Positions 24,641 through 36,689 are shown, counted from the first letter of the stretch. The stretch: 64,000 nucleotides of DNA from Molossus alvarezi (GCA_037176705.1 CM073898.1:38133488-38197487), one strand, 5' to 3'. The notes: generated by a model not told the origin, from the letters alone. Program-made: numbers and translations.

Positions 24641-26480
24641 CAGTGTATATGTACGTATGTCTGTCTGTCTGTCTGAAGTGAAATGATCCTAGACTTACAG
24701 ACATTTTGAATCATATCATCTAACAGTAATCCCCTCTCAGGAGGCTAAAAAAAAATCTCAAAAATCTCTCGAAGGCAGCTTAGATCAAACACTGAACAAA
24801 ATACTGAAAAATTTGGTTTCTGTCCCGAAGGTAGGTCATCTCATCTATATAAACATCAGTTTTCTAATCCTTGAAGTGAGAACAATTATATTCAGCTCTG
24901 CCTAAGTCACAGGTGATCTTAAGGATCAAACTGGAGAAGAAAATTGATTTGAAGTGCTTTAAAATTTATAAAGCAGCTGTCAGATGTGGGGTTTCATTAC
25001 CTCATCTTTGAAGTCATGATCCTATGAAAATTTTAATAATAAATAAAAATGGTAGTTTAAATAACTAGGTCAATTCCTTGGCTACAGTGAAGCAGTGTTT
25101 TGAAGGAAGAAAAAAGAATATTACCGAATGCATTTATTTTGCAATATATATTTATATTTTCAATTTTGTGTATTTAATATTTATATTCACATATAGTACA
25201 TGTAAGTATAAAATATATATTTTATAATATATGTATATATATTAAAAGTTTCCTTCCTAGGCCACAGAGTGGTTTGTAAATCAATGTCTTGCTGACATTT
25301 CTCATCACACCAATCACACCAAAACTGCTCGAGTTGCTCAAAGAATTCAGTGGCAGCAGTGAAGGGCGCCCACCACAGAATGCCGAGTGGGATGTTCCTT
25401 TCCTCGTCTTGCTTCTTCCGTTATTGCCGGTAAATTCACACAGTACAAAAACAATAATTCTATCTTACTGTAGTTCTATATTATATCTCAGTGCTGCCAG
25501 CTATCCAAAAAAAAAAAAAGGTCAAAATTACATTTTCAGTTGAGGAAGAGGGAAAGGAAAATTTCCAACCACCTCTACGAGAATGCTGTGCAAATTGTGA
25601 GATGTTAATTATAAAAAGTACTTTGCATATTCCTTTGAAACTGCATTACAAATATTGGTTGTTGTTTTGGTGCTTAAAAAAAAAAAGGCATTAAAGAAGA
25701 TTAGCAGGTTTGTTAACTCGGACCTCTGCTTCATAGCTGATGAGATGTTTTTCGGCTTTGCCGTCCAGGATCCCACCCCTGAACTGGGCAGGAACCTAAA
25801 TAACTCATTGGAAACACACACGTCTGTGAGTAATTCTGCCCGGTGACTCTTCCTGACCTGGCTCTGGTCAGCGTACACTGCGGGGAAAGGTGAAGTAGCT
25901 CCAACGGTCCTTAGAAGAAGAAAGTTCTGTTTCGGGGGCCCCTTCCCTTGTGACGTGGGGGAGAGGAAGCCTGGGTAGGCAGGTGGGCTGGGACCCACCA
26001 AGGCCAGACAGGGTTCCTGACATTCTTGGGAACTTCCTGAAAGACTTGAGAGGGGAGACACAATCCCTGGAGGGGACCGTCTACCCGGGGCCACCCGCCA
26101 AATGAACTGTTTTTATTGTTACCAAATGTCACTCCACCCAAGGCAGGATTTTCAAAGATTCCTTAGATGAATGGGAACTTCTGGTTGCTCCTTGTTTTCT
26201 GAAGTGTGTTATGACAGGCATTTGATCTGTTCCTCCTTTGTAATTCAGGAAAAATTCCTCAGGGCCTAGGGTGACCTTTAACACAAAGCAGCGGACATTG
26301 TTCTTCCTTTCCAGGCAGTTTCGGGGCCCCTGATGGGTTGACAGATTCATTTTCTCACAGATATGTCCATGTTTTAGGCTGTTCAAGTAGGAAGAGAAAA
26401 CATGTCACCGTTCTGAATAATTCCTTGTTTGATTTCCAGTCCCCAAAATAGGAAGATGGGGTGAGCTGAGATTGGGAAAA
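24641..26480. other. Unassigned DNA, AT-rich then GC-richer
   Basis: A short (TCTG)n run lies at 24659-24675 and a TA-rich patch at 25140-25245. From about 25720 the GC content rises. Overlapping frames on both strands at 25609-26141 have no splice signals that decide between them, so no gene is called. Confidence 0.35.
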
Positions 26481-27100
26481 GGACTAAACTCGGCCAGAGC
26501 ACCCCCGGAGTGAGAGGCCCGGCCCTGTGGGCACCAGCTCCAGGGGCTGACAGGCTTCAGGGTGCCGGTTTATGTTGGCTTTTCGGGCAAAAGGAAGGCC
26601 TGCCTCGATCCTGCATTCCCCCACAGCCATCGGGACCTCTCCCTCCGGCCAGGAAAGAGGGCAGGAACATCTGGGCCTGGCATCTGGTCCGGTGCTAGAT
26701 TCCAAGGGAGCACACGATACAGGGATGTGTCCAGTCCTGGGTTCTGAGGGGTTCTGGGGAAAGGACTCCACCCTCCCCACCCCCATTCCAGAGCCAATGC
26801 AACAGTCTGGAGACTTCCAGCAGGGAGGCTGGAGCCCACAGGAGTCACACCTGCTGTCACAGCTGTCTGCTTCTTGCTCCTAGTCAATTTCAGACATGCC
26901 GGTGGTGGGCGAGGGCCGATGCAGCCATGGTGGCGTCTCCCAGGAGGAGGCAGCAGCGCCAGGAACACAGGAGCTTTGCCAGGCAGCTAATCCCACGGCG
27001 TGGGTGGGCGCAGGAGTGGGCCTGAGCATGCTCAGCCTGGGGGGCAGCTGTGCTGCCGTGGGGAGCGCCAAGACCAGGGAAGCAGGGAAGCAGGGACACA
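26481..27100. other. GC-rich pocket, no gene resolved
   Basis: This is the most GC-rich part of the window. Several frames of 60-130 codons overlap on both strands, as expected from low stop density in GC-rich DNA. CpG does not look dense enough for a CpG island by eye. Confidence 0.35.
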
Positions 27101-27104
27101 GGTC

Positions 27105-27290
27105 TCCAAGCTCCAGCTCTGTCCTTTCCAGCTGTGTGACCTAAGAGCGCTGCTTAACCTCTCGGGGTCACGTTCCTTCGTCTGTTAGATGACGATAACA
27201 TGGACAGCTACATCGGATGGTGTTGGTGAGGAATAAATGAGGTAATACATGTGGAATGCTTTGTAAACAGTAATAGCTGCTGGTGTGTAT
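27105..27290 (+). repeat. MIR
   Basis: Sense MIR: CCAGCTGTGTGACCTAAGAG, GCTTAACCTCTCGGGGTCA, GAGGTAATACATGTGGAATGC. Confidence 0.88.
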
Positions 27291-27515
27291 GGAGGGTGCT
27301 GTGGGCCTGGTACCGTCCTGTGAACATCACATACATGTCTTCACTAGAATCCTCACCAACCTTTGAAGGAGATTGCTATTGTTCTAGCCATTAAAATGGA
27401 GTAACAGGTAAGGAAAATGGGCACAGCGATATTCAGTAACTTGCCTATGGTCAAGCTGTCAATATGGAATGGAGCTGGCATTCCAGCTCAGGTTGTCTGA
27501 CCCCACGTGTGCCCT
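27291..27515 (-). repeat. MIR, opposite orientation to its neighbour
   Basis: Antisense MIR: CATGTCTTCACTAGAATCCTC, GTAACTTGCCTATGGTCAAG, then GGAGCTGGCATTCCAGCTCAG. With the preceding copy it forms a diverged inverted MIR pair. Confidence 0.8.
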
Positions 27516-27649
27516 CTTATCCTGGTAATAATATTATAACCTGGGAAACAGGAGTGCGCATGTTCATCTTTGAGGCTTCCTTCCCCCTTAACCTAACATT
27601 AGCGTCTCAAATCTGCCCTCTTGTTTTTATTCCCTCCACTCACAGTGGG

Positions 27650-28148
27650 GTTTTAAAGCAGGGCCTGAAACTTCCCGATCCTCCTCCTACAGACAGAGAG
27701 TCTGTGTCCCCTCGCCTTGAATCTGGGTGAGCCTGTGACTGTTCAGGCCAACACACCAAGGCTGAAGTGAGGACATCAGACTTCCAAGGCGAGGTCATCT
27801 GAGGCCCTTGTTCATGGGCACACTAAGGCCCCGCACACGAGGTTGGCCTCTCCCAGGCTGTCATGCAGGGAAGGCCCCATGTAGGCACCTCAACCCACAG
27901 GCCTGGCTGGGCCCAGCCTTCCAGTCTCCTCACCAGGTGCCAGGTACAGAGGGAAAAAGTCATTTGGAAGTGGCTTCTGCAGCCCCGGCTCTTCCAGTCC
28001 CAGCCATTGGAGTCATCCCCAGCCTTTCCAGGGGAGGCCCCAGCCTGGGGAGCAGAGGTGAGCCCCACTCACTGCATAATAAAATGGTTATGATGTGCCA
28101 CAAATTTGGGGTCGTTTATTGTACTGCAATAGATAGCTGGGACATTCA
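27650..28148 (+). mobile_element. MLT1-like LTR (ERVL-MaLR)
   Basis: CGCCTTGAATCTGGGTGAGCC near 27713 and the AATAAAATGGTTATGATGTG...TACTGCAATAGATAGCTGGG end at 28078-28142 match the start and end of an MLT1-type LTR. The middle is diverged. Confidence 0.65.
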
Positions 28149-28149
28149 T

Positions 28150-28990
28150 TAGGTCCCAAGCCAGACTCATCCCTGTCTCCTACGTCCCCCCTACTATATT
28201 TCTGCCTTTCGGTTAATGACATCAGAGGTCACCCAATGGGTCAGAAACTTTCATGTTCCATCTCCAAGTAGCCACCAAGTTTTATTTCTTCCATCTGTTT
28301 CCTGTTTCCTCTTTCCCCTGCCTCTGCCTCACTAGGGCAGGAACTTACCACTCCACTCATCTATAGGCAACGGTCTCCCAACTGACCTGTCAGCCGACAG
28401 CCCCTCACGCCCTGGCCCTTCTCTGCACTGCTGCCGGAATTGGTCTTTGCAGACTCACCTAAGTCCAACGGTCTCCGCCTCGCTGGAAGGCTCCCATTGC
28501 TGCCAGAAGGATTTACAAGACCTTCGCTGTCGGGCAGCCTCTCTCCAGCCAGCCATGCCGCCAGCCCAATGCCCTGCGCTCACACCTGGAGCTCTTCATT
28601 CTTGCCAGAACGCACCAGGCACGCTCGTGTGCTGTGCCCGTATCCATGCCGCTCCCTCTGCCTGGACCGGCTGAGCCGCACACCTCCCCGTCTGTAACAT
28701 GCTTGCATTCCTCCAAGGCCCACCTCAGCTCTCTCTCTGCAGCCCCTTCCACCAACCCGTCAGAAAAAAACAGCTCCTTCCTGTGTCTTACACTGTTTCC
28801 CAGTTTGTGTGTCGCTTTTGTGGTTTGTCTCACACTCTGCAGGGCCTACCGTGTAGCCTCCTTGGCATGCCACATATATTCAATGCTCCTCAGATTCTGC
28901 TGCTGCTGCCCTAATTCACGGAATAGTCTTCACCCTAACATAATTTGTCTTCTTAAAATACAGCCTCAACAGGTCACCTCTCCATCAAAA
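28150..28990 (+). mobile_element. L2 LINE 3' part, degraded
   Basis: Pyrimidine-rich text follows the L2 3' region: TGCCGCTCCCTCTGCCTGGA near 28648, CATTCCTCCAAGGCCCACCTC near 28707, CTCTGCAGCCCCTTCCACC near 28735. Frames of up to 120 codons here reflect low stop density, not a gene. Confidence 0.6.
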
Positions 28991-29510
28991 ATTTAGGTGG
29001 CACCTGTGACTTCTGCCTATGTCTTGGGCTGATGGAGACTTAAGAGTAAGAGTCAAACAGCTGAAGTTACCCAATAAGTGAGGCAGGGTAGCCTGCTGCC
29101 CACCTCTGTGCTGCTTCTGACCCTCGTGATTCTTGTCTGTCCCCAGATACGCTCCAGCATAGCACTGTTCTGAGTTTTCAAATTTATACTCATATACATA
29201 CTTATCTTCCTAATAGCCTCTTTCTTGGACAAAGTCTATTCCTTCATGCCCATTGTCTGTCCTCAAGTCTCCACATCAAGTCTCAGGAATGCCCATGGGG
29301 TAATGTTCATTTCTGGTGTTAGAGAGCAAGTCACTTCCTCTGTCACCCGCAGTCGGGACGATGGCATGCGGACGTCTGAGAACAGAAGTGTCGTTTCTTA
29401 CCTCCTTTCCCATGAGCTTGCCCTGCACCTCACCGTGCAGCACGCCTCCTGCGGGGCTCCTTTCCCTCTTACACTCTTACTCTCCATTGTAACTGGTTTT
29501 ACAGGTTTGT
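28991..29510. other. Unassigned DNA, possibly more L2
   Basis: The stretch near 29210-29290 again recalls L2 wording but is too diverged to call. No exon is supported. Confidence 0.3.
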
Positions 29511-29545
29511 TTTTCTTTAATTCTCACCTGAGGATATTTTTATGA
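29511..29545 (-). repeat. VES 3'-end remnant
   Basis: Only AATTCTCACCTGAGGATATTT of the VES 3' module is left after a short T-run. The rest of the SINE is missing. Confidence 0.6.
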
Positions 29546-29949
29546 TTTTACACTTTTATCTGAACTTTTTTCTTCTATAATTCCTATAGATGGAATCCTA
29601 ATGGAAGTCTTTTTTTTTCTTTCGTCTTGTTCCATTATGAGATATTTCAAACAATTATATATCCATGTACTGGGAGTCCTACTTAAAACAAGGTATTTTG
29701 AGTAATTAAATCTGAGCTCTCTGGTTAAGGAATAATATTTAATAATAGGACATCACAGTTCCTTTGGTCACTGATGGCACTTAAAGTACAAAGGAAAACG
29801 ATCTCAGGGCAAAAGGAGCATAAGGATTTTAATATTTTAAGTAAAGGCAAATAATGCTTAGAGAACCAATAACCATACCCTAAGTTTCTCAGAGAAGAAT
29901 GAATTCCTTCAAAACTAACAGCATAATTTGTTTCCATTTAAAGAGCTTA

Positions 29950-30207
29950 GCCTTGGCCAGTTTGGCTCAGCAGTTAGAGTGTCGGCCTGCGGTCCAGAGA
30001 GACCTGGGTTCGGTTCCCGCTAAGGGCACGGACCTCACTTGCAGTTTGTCCCTGGCCCTGGTTGGGTTGTGCTGGTGGCAGCCACTCAATGTGTCCCTTT
30101 CACGTCGATGTTTCTCTTTCTCTCTTCCTTTCTCTCCCTCCCACTCTATCTGAGCAAAAAATGGAAAAAATGTCCTCAGGTGAGGATTGAAAAAAATAAA
30201 ATAAAAT
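29950..30207 (+). repeat. VES SINE, full length
   Basis: TSD AAAGAGCTTA at 29940-29949 and 30208-30217. The tail includes (AAAAT)n. Confidence 0.94.
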
Positions 30208-30252
30208 AAAGAGCTTAAACATCAACCAGATCACACGTTGGTCCCTTTGGAC

Positions 30253-30434
30253 TCAACTTGTGGGTCATGACCCCTTTGGGGGTCGAACGACCCTTTCACA
30301 GGGGTCACCTAAGACACAACAGTACCAAAATTACAGTTATGAAGTAGCAACAAAAATACTTTTATGGTTGGGGTCACGAAAACATGAGGAACTGTATTAA
30401 AGGGTCGCGGCAGTAGGAAGGTTGAGAACCACTG
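30253..30434 (+). mobile_element. Non-autonomous hAT element (URR1-like), copy 1
   Basis: A roughly 180-bp element without coding capacity. It starts near TCAACTTGTGGGTCATGACC, contains TTACAGTTATGAAGTAGCAAC and ends GGTTGAGAACCACTG, one terminal inverted repeat (TIR). The left TIR has lost its first bases. hAT elements need a transposase supplied in trans; none is encoded here. Confidence 0.85.
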
Positions 30435-30999
30435 CTCTAGAGAAATGTCATGCACGTTTTCCAAAACATGTAGAAAGAGAAAGCCGGGATAAGCCTGAGC
30501 TGGAAAGCAGTGGTTACTTTTCAAACACGGAGCATTTAACAGAGTTCTAACTCTCTTTCTGTTCTTTTCACATGGCAGACAAAAACAGACTAAGCCAGCG
30601 CAAAATTCTGGCTCCAGAGCAAATGAAATGTACACGTCAGGACACCCCCTCAGTTTCCTGTTGGGCTCCCTCTCCCCTCCACTGTACGTCTGCCACACAC
30701 AGAAGGCTCAGTGCAGTTTTCTGCTCTGTATTTTCTTCCTTGATCTGTAAAAACATTTATGAATCTTACTGGAAAAGATATTTTTTTGTTTTGCTTCCAT
30801 ACCTAATAGAATATCTAGTGAAGCATGAAGCACGTGCTGGCAATCTTTTTATGACATTGATCAAACTTTTCAAGGCATTTTTTTTCTCCTTAAGGCTCTC
30901 CAATTACCTATCAGCATTGAAAAATATCCAAAAGAAGACTCCCAAACCCAGAAGCCATGAAAGAACAGGTCAGATTTATCTATAAAAGAATGCAAAATG

Positions 31000-31880
31000 T
31001 TAATATGGCCAAAAATATAATTTCACAAAGTTACAAGATAAACGAAAGAGTGAGAGAACATATTTGTAGCACATAATGAAATAGTAATATCCCTAATATA
31101 TAAAAATATAAACGGCTCTCTATAAAGACCTCATACAAATCAGTTAAATATACTTGAATTAACTGGAAAATGAGTAAAGGGCATGAACAGGTAATTCAAA
31201 GGAGAATTACAAAAAAAGTAGACAATGTCAAAGAATTGTAAAATAAAAACAAGATACAACTTTTCACCTGAGATGGGCCAAAATTTAAGATTGGTCATAG
31301 TAAATGCTGGTAAGGATGAGGGGAGAAATAGGTACTTTTCTATAATGTTGTGGGAGCATAAACAGGTACAACTCTTTTAAAGTGCAATTTGACAAAAGTT
31401 ACCAAAATTATAAATGCACATACATTTTTCCCCTGTAATTTTATTCCTTGATAGTTATCCTATAGAAATAACCATACAAGAGCATATTTACGTGGATGCT
31501 TATTTACATGTAGTAAATAAAATACTACATTATTTTATTTGCAAACAATTCAAGAAAACTTCCAAGCTCTAGGATAGGGAGTTCTTTAAAAACATTATGG
31601 CACATCTGCACAGTGGAATTCTCTACTGTACATTCACAGCAGGGCTAGATCGTCTCCAGGACATATTGTGAACAGAGCAAGTCACAAAACAATGTGTATA
31701 GATGGTATGATCCAACTTTTTACCTAGATGTTTTCAAATCATGTAGATAAGCGTGTACGTGCTCATGCACAAATGAAGTTCTAAAAGGGTGCACACCATA
31801 GTGTGATGATCCCCGGAAAGCAGGTATAAAGAGGCAATTCCCCTTTAAGCTTTATACTCCTGAAAATTGTTTCAATTTTT
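31000..31880 (+). mobile_element. Old L1 3' part
   Basis: L1-like order: GAGAACATATTTGTAGCACATAA, CAGGTAATTCAAAGGAGAA, AAATGCTGGTAAGGATGAGG, then ATTATGGCACATCTGCACAG and a 3' UTR-like end. It is heavily mutated with no useful frame. Confidence 0.7.
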
Positions 31881-31912
31881 TATAGTATATGAATTGCTTT
31901 TTAGTTTTAGTT

Positions 31913-32106
31913 GTTTAGTCCTCGCTGGAGGACATGCTTAGAGAGAGGTTGAAGGAAGGGGAGAGAGGAAGGAGGGGAAGAGAGAGAAATGCCTGATTGG
32001 GGATTGAACCCAAAATCCGGGTATGTGCCCTGACTGGGAATCAAATGGCAACCAACCCTTCGGTGCTTAGAATGACACTCAACCAAATGAGCCACTCCAG
32101 CTAGGC
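31913..32106 (-). repeat. Diverged VES-type SINE
   Basis: It keeps AGTCCTCGCTGGAGGACAT, a purine-rich tract and the head ending CCACTCCAGCTAGGC, but with about 60 bp of the body lost. The TSD is blurred (GCTTTTTAGTTT and GCTTTTTAATTT). Confidence 0.75.
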
Positions 32107-32202
32107 TTTTTAATTTTTTAACAAACAACTGAAGAAGAGAAATCTTGTCTAAAGAAATCTTAACCACATTACTGTCATGAATATCAACTCACCAAGCCTT
32201 TA

Positions 32203-32466
32203 TTTTTTTATCCTCACCCGAGGACATTTTTTTCCATTTTTTGTTCAGATAGAGTGGGAGGCAGAGAGAGGGAGAGAAGGAGAGACAGAGAGACAGAGAG
32301 AGAGACGGAGACATCGACATAAAAGGGACACATCGAGTGGCTGCCACCCGCACGACCAACCAGGGCCGAAACTGCAACCGAGGTACATGCCCCTAGCGGG
32401 GGCCGAACCCAGGTCTCTCTGGACCACAGGCTGATGCTCTAACCGTTGAGCAAACCCGGCCAGGGC
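32203..32466 (-). repeat. VES SINE, full length
   Basis: TSD CAACTCACCAAGCCTTT on the left and CAACCCACCAAGCTTTG on the right. Confidence 0.93.
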
Positions 32467-32698
32467 CAACCCACCAAGCTTTGAGGATGCCTAAAAACCC
32501 ATATTTACCTTCAAATCTCAAGTTCTTGGCATTGGAATAGAGATATATAATTTTGAGTTTTGTTTCTGATCCTTTTCCCAATTATTTTGTCTTACTCATT
32601 TCTACACATCAGATTCCGATGGAGGTAAATCAGACCTTTGGTCATACAGAAGAAATCAGTGTACACTCTTGGGGCAGTGGGCTGGCAGTACCCGAGCC

Positions 32699-33007
32699 AG
32701 GAGTCACAGGGTGAGTTCGCGCCCCGTGCATGCCCTGCTGTGAATGTGTTCACGCACCTCCCCAGCCAGGACTAGCCGTGTGTGGTCACTAGCACTGAGG
32801 TCCAGGAAGCACAAGTATTCTAGAAAAAAACATGAGCCACACTCCCGGCCTTCTGTCAGCTGGGCTCTGAGAGCAGAAGAAATTAGGTTTGGTTTTCCTT
32901 GAGGGCATAGACGCTACCTTCCAGGATCACTGTGAAGCCCAAGAGTGTGTGAACGAGAGTGTTCCTCTGACGTAAGGGGTTTTCCTACTCACCAGTGTTC
33001 CAACATA
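32699..33007 (+). repeat. 309-bp tandem duplication, unit 1
   Basis: By eye it is identical over all 309 bp to 33010-33318, with a 2-bp spacer (TT). It starts AGGAGTCACAGGGTGAG and ends GTGTTCCAACATA. The unit holds no recognised repeat; it contains a small palindrome, GTGAATGTGTTCAC. Confidence 0.96.
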
Positions 33008-33009
33008 TT

Positions 33010-33318
33010 AGGAGTCACAGGGTGAGTTCGCGCCCCGTGCATGCCCTGCTGTGAATGTGTTCACGCACCTCCCCAGCCAGGACTAGCCGTGTGTGGTCAC
33101 TAGCACTGAGGTCCAGGAAGCACAAGTATTCTAGAAAAAAACATGAGCCACACTCCCGGCCTTCTGTCAGCTGGGCTCTGAGAGCAGAAGAAATTAGGTT
33201 TGGTTTTCCTTGAGGGCATAGACGCTACCTTCCAGGATCACTGTGAAGCCCAAGAGTGTGTGAACGAGAGTGTTCCTCTGACGTAAGGGGTTTTCCTACT
33301 CACCAGTGTTCCAACATA
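33010..33318 (+). repeat. 309-bp tandem duplication, unit 2
   Basis: Exact copy of 32699-33007. The flanking bases differ on both outer sides (C versus T on the left; T versus C on the right), which fixes the limits. Confidence 0.96.
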
Positions 33319-34579
33319 CTTTGTTTTTCTGATTTCTCCTCTCCTGGGCAAGTCTCTGTTGAGTGGATATATTAGTCCTTGTGGACAGTGTACTTCCTTA
33401 TTTAGGGAATTCATCACAACATCTGCATACTTACTGCCCAGAAGTGTGTTGGTAAATGTTTAAAACCCAGCTCTCCTGGAGAAACTATGCCCTGGTGTAT
33501 AATATTTACCGATTTTTTCAGTGTAGCTGCATCTCCCATGGCCAATTTCAAGATACCAAAGCAATGTCACTGAATGTCAGTTGAGAAGAGATATATACAA
33601 TAGGATACCATTATGTAGTACTTCCTACCTCCAGAGCAGAGGTAATAGAGTCAAGTGTAATAAAGTCAGTAGGAAGTGATGAGTTGTATGTATGACATTT
33701 CTTGTAATATAATGTATTTAATCATAAGTTTATCTCATTTAATTTCTAACAATGGCTGGGTTTAACAGCTAGTTCACAACATTCCTGAAAATTTAACAAC
33801 TAGTTCTTGCGAGCCGGGTCCAGCACTCCTCTGACACTACCATACTGCAAGGTATTATGGGTATTCTTTTTCCTGGGAAAAAATCAGTCATTACCTACCT
33901 AATGGAAACCCAGATGTATATGTCTGTTCGTATGCAGACAGGAGGTGTCTGCATGTTGATGTGTGTGTCTGTCTTCACACCTCCTTGCCCTTGGTGTGGG
34001 TGCTGGACAGTGCATGAGGGGAGGCATTCATGTTAAAATCAAATAGATCAGTGCCTGCTGTGTGTCAATGTGCAATTTAATTAACCTTTGGGTCTTAATG
34101 TTTTATATGACATGTTATGTAATCATATTGCCTATGAGATTGTTATAAAAAGAGAGAGATAAAACAGAAAATATAGTTAGACTCAGAGCAGGTGTCAGGT
34201 TTAAGGATTGACATGTATAAAATGCGTGGCACGTAACAAGAGCTTAATACATGTTAGCACCTTTTCTCTCTAACAAATATCTCCACAGGACCCCAAGTAA
34301 TTCACTGGAGCTATTTAGAGAGACCTGCAGGACCAGGTAGGCAGAACCCAGCTTTCCTTTTTCACCTGAGCTCGGAATCAGACTGGGAGAAACACTGACT
34401 TTATCATTCTGGTGCCTGGCAACCGTGTGTAGTTTAATCCTGCCAATTAGAGTTGCCATTGTGGGGTAGATGCATCTAGACATAGCCTTGTCCTGGTTTT
34501 GTCATGATAATGCTCCTCTGAGTCACTGAGTTTGGCTAACCAGCACTGATCTTTCTTGGGAAAAATCTCAGCCTCACAC
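33319..34579. other. Unassigned DNA
   Basis: No repeat family or exon recognised. There is a short purine-rich patch near 34152-34165. Confidence 0.35.
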
Positions 34580-34587
34580 AGCTTTGC

Positions 34588-34779
34588 ATTTATTAATTTT
34601 AGAGAGGAAAGGAGAGAGAGAGAAACATCAATAAGAGAGAACATCGATTGGCCGCCTCCTGCACGCCCCCCACTGGGGATTTGGCCCACAACCTGGGCAT
34701 GTGCCCTGACTGGGATTCCAACTGGCGACCTCTTGGTGCATGGGTCAACGCTCAACCACTGAGTAACACCAGACGGGCT
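34588..34779 (-). repeat. VES-related SINE, subfamily B
   Basis: Sense head at the right end (GCCCGTCTGGTGTTACTCAG), body ending in CTCTCTCTCCTTTCCTCTC and AAAATTAATAAA. A short VES has inserted next to its head. Confidence 0.87.
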
Positions 34780-34792
34780 GAAAGGGGTTTTC

Positions 34793-34895
34793 TTTTTTCT
34801 TTTTTTTGGTGGTACGTGCCCCTAGCGGGAACTGAACCCCAGGACTCTCTGGTCCGCAGGCTGACGCTCAACCGCTGAGCCAAACTGGCCAGGGC
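34793..34895 (-). repeat. Short VES: tRNA-like head plus A-tail only
   Basis: Read on the minus strand it runs from GCCCTGGCCAGTTTGGCTC to GGGGCACGTACCACC, then straight into an A-tail (plus-strand TTTTTTTT at 34801-34807). TSD GAAAGGGGTTTTC (34780-34792) and AAAAGGAGTTTTC (34897-34909). The end point matches the short copy at 20669. Confidence 0.9.
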
Positions 34896-34909
34896 TAAAA
34901 GGAGTTTTC

Positions 34910-35859
34910 AAAGCTTTGAATAGGAAAACTATGTATTACAGCCATTTGAATTATTCTCTAATTACTTAATCAAATCACATAATTTATACATATTAATGGA
35001 TTTTTTTTTAAACGTCAAAAATTCATTTTAAAATGTATTAAAGAAAATACGTAGGTGAAATTACCAAAAAAAAAATTGCCTAGAAAAGAAGAAATACAGG
35101 AGTGCCCAGCCTTGCCAGGACATAGAGTGTATTATAATTAACAATCAAGTTCAAGGTACTGGTTTGAACAAGAAAACTTAGTAACATTTAAAAACAGACT
35201 AGAAGATATATAACAATTCACAAAACAAGAAATAAGAAAGAACTATTCAATGAAGGGGGGAGGCTGGAATGCCCTCCCCTCACTCTGTCTGTTTAAATCA
35301 AAGCCCCTTTTCCAATCCCAGTTTTCCGAAGGCTCCAGTAAACCTTTCAGGACCCCCATCTCCTGAATTCCTGCAGCTACAGAACTTGTTATCGATACTG
35401 CTCGGCTTGTCCTTTCTTCTCATTCTGCACTATTGTCCTTTGTAGAGATTCAAAGAGTCATATTTAACATTTGTTTCTGAGGGCAGAAAACATGCACTGT
35501 ACTTTTATGTAACTTCATGTAACAGGCAATTCCATTCACAAATGAATAAATGAACCAAAGAATCGACAAATGAATGAACAACTATGGATTTGGACGAAGT
35601 ACAACTTCTGTGGCCCTCAGTGTCCTCATCTGGCCTTACACAAGATTACACTGATTCAACTTACAAACGAGACTTTTGCTATAAACGTGGTTTATCGGCT
35701 TCAGGCCACTGGGACTGACATCTCTGGAAGCGATCTGGCTGCTCCTAACACCCCCTCCTCATCCACATAGAAAAGCAAGCAACCAGGACAGGACCCCTGG
35801 TTCTCATTTGAGATCTTACCCTTGGATCACTTTCTTCTCTAGTTCCTAATTCCTCGAGG
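34910..35859. other. Unassigned DNA
   Basis: AT-rich at first; from about 35250 of mixed composition. No exon or family could be assigned. Confidence 0.35.
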
Positions 35860-36032
35860 ACAGTGTTTTCCCAAATGTGGTTGTGTGATCACCTCATCAG
35901 GTCGCCTATGGCCCTAATTAAACATGCAGATCTCTGTGCCCCATTTGTAAGCTATTGGAGTAGATTCTCAGGGGTGAGGCCAGGCCTGCTGCTCCCAGGT
36001 GACTTTTATGTTCTCTAAAGTTTGAGACTCTT
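35860..36032 (-). mobile_element. MER5-like hAT-Charlie remnant
   Basis: GTGATCACCTCATCAGGTCGC, AATTAAACATGCAGATCTCTG, GGGGTGAGGCCAGGCCTGC and a TTTGAGACTC end recall a MER5/MER58-type element with diverged termini. The exact family and orientation are uncertain. Confidence 0.5.
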
Positions 36033-36054
36033 ATTTAGAAGAGGGAAGAGAAAT

Positions 36055-36175
36055 AAATGTTGTGGGCCTCCCATATACCAGGTTCTTATGTTTATTCTCA
36101 CAACACCACTCAAGGTAGATTTTTAAATTTTCTTTCAGTGATAAGTCTCAGACACTAACACATTGATGAGAAAAA
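36055..36175 (-). repeat. MIR-like fragment
   Basis: CCATATACCAGGTTCTTATG then TATTCTCACAACACCACTCAAGG matches the 3' part of MIR in antisense. Confidence 0.5.
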
Positions 36176-36689
36176 TTGCCAAAGGCGCCACTATGAGTTA
36201 GAACTAAGTCTGGCTTCCAAAGCAAGTCCATCTGACCCATGTCCTCGGTTCTTTCTAGGACAGCACACTGCCCACTCCACTGTGGCCCAGTCCACTTTCC
36301 GTCTGCATGCATCAGAGATCTCAGATTCCAGCTGATACTTTCTACATCGACCTAAAATGAGCTCTGAGATGCTACACCACAGCTCACTTGCCATAAGAAC
36401 TAAAATCTCAGAAAGCAACTCAGTTTAGTTCCAACCATCAGCACTGTTTATACACTCTGGCCATAGCTTAGAAACGTACAGTTGAATTCAGGTCAGCAGG
36501 TCATTGCTAGGCCCTAGGCCAAGCACTGGAATCCAAAGGAAACACTGACAACTGCTTTCACTAGGCCACGTGGCAACAGAAGAAGAGATGCTCTTGGCAG
36601 GGCTTGGAGCACAGCAGGAGGATGGAGCCATCTGGCCAAGCCCACCCTCACAGTGATGGAGTGTTGTGGGCAGCCTCTGCGGTGGCCCC

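Noticed and set aside
26480..27190. Cluster of overlapping frames on both strands in GC-rich DNA
   Set aside because: Similar open lengths on both strands, no splice sites or starts that favour one; expected from low stop density.
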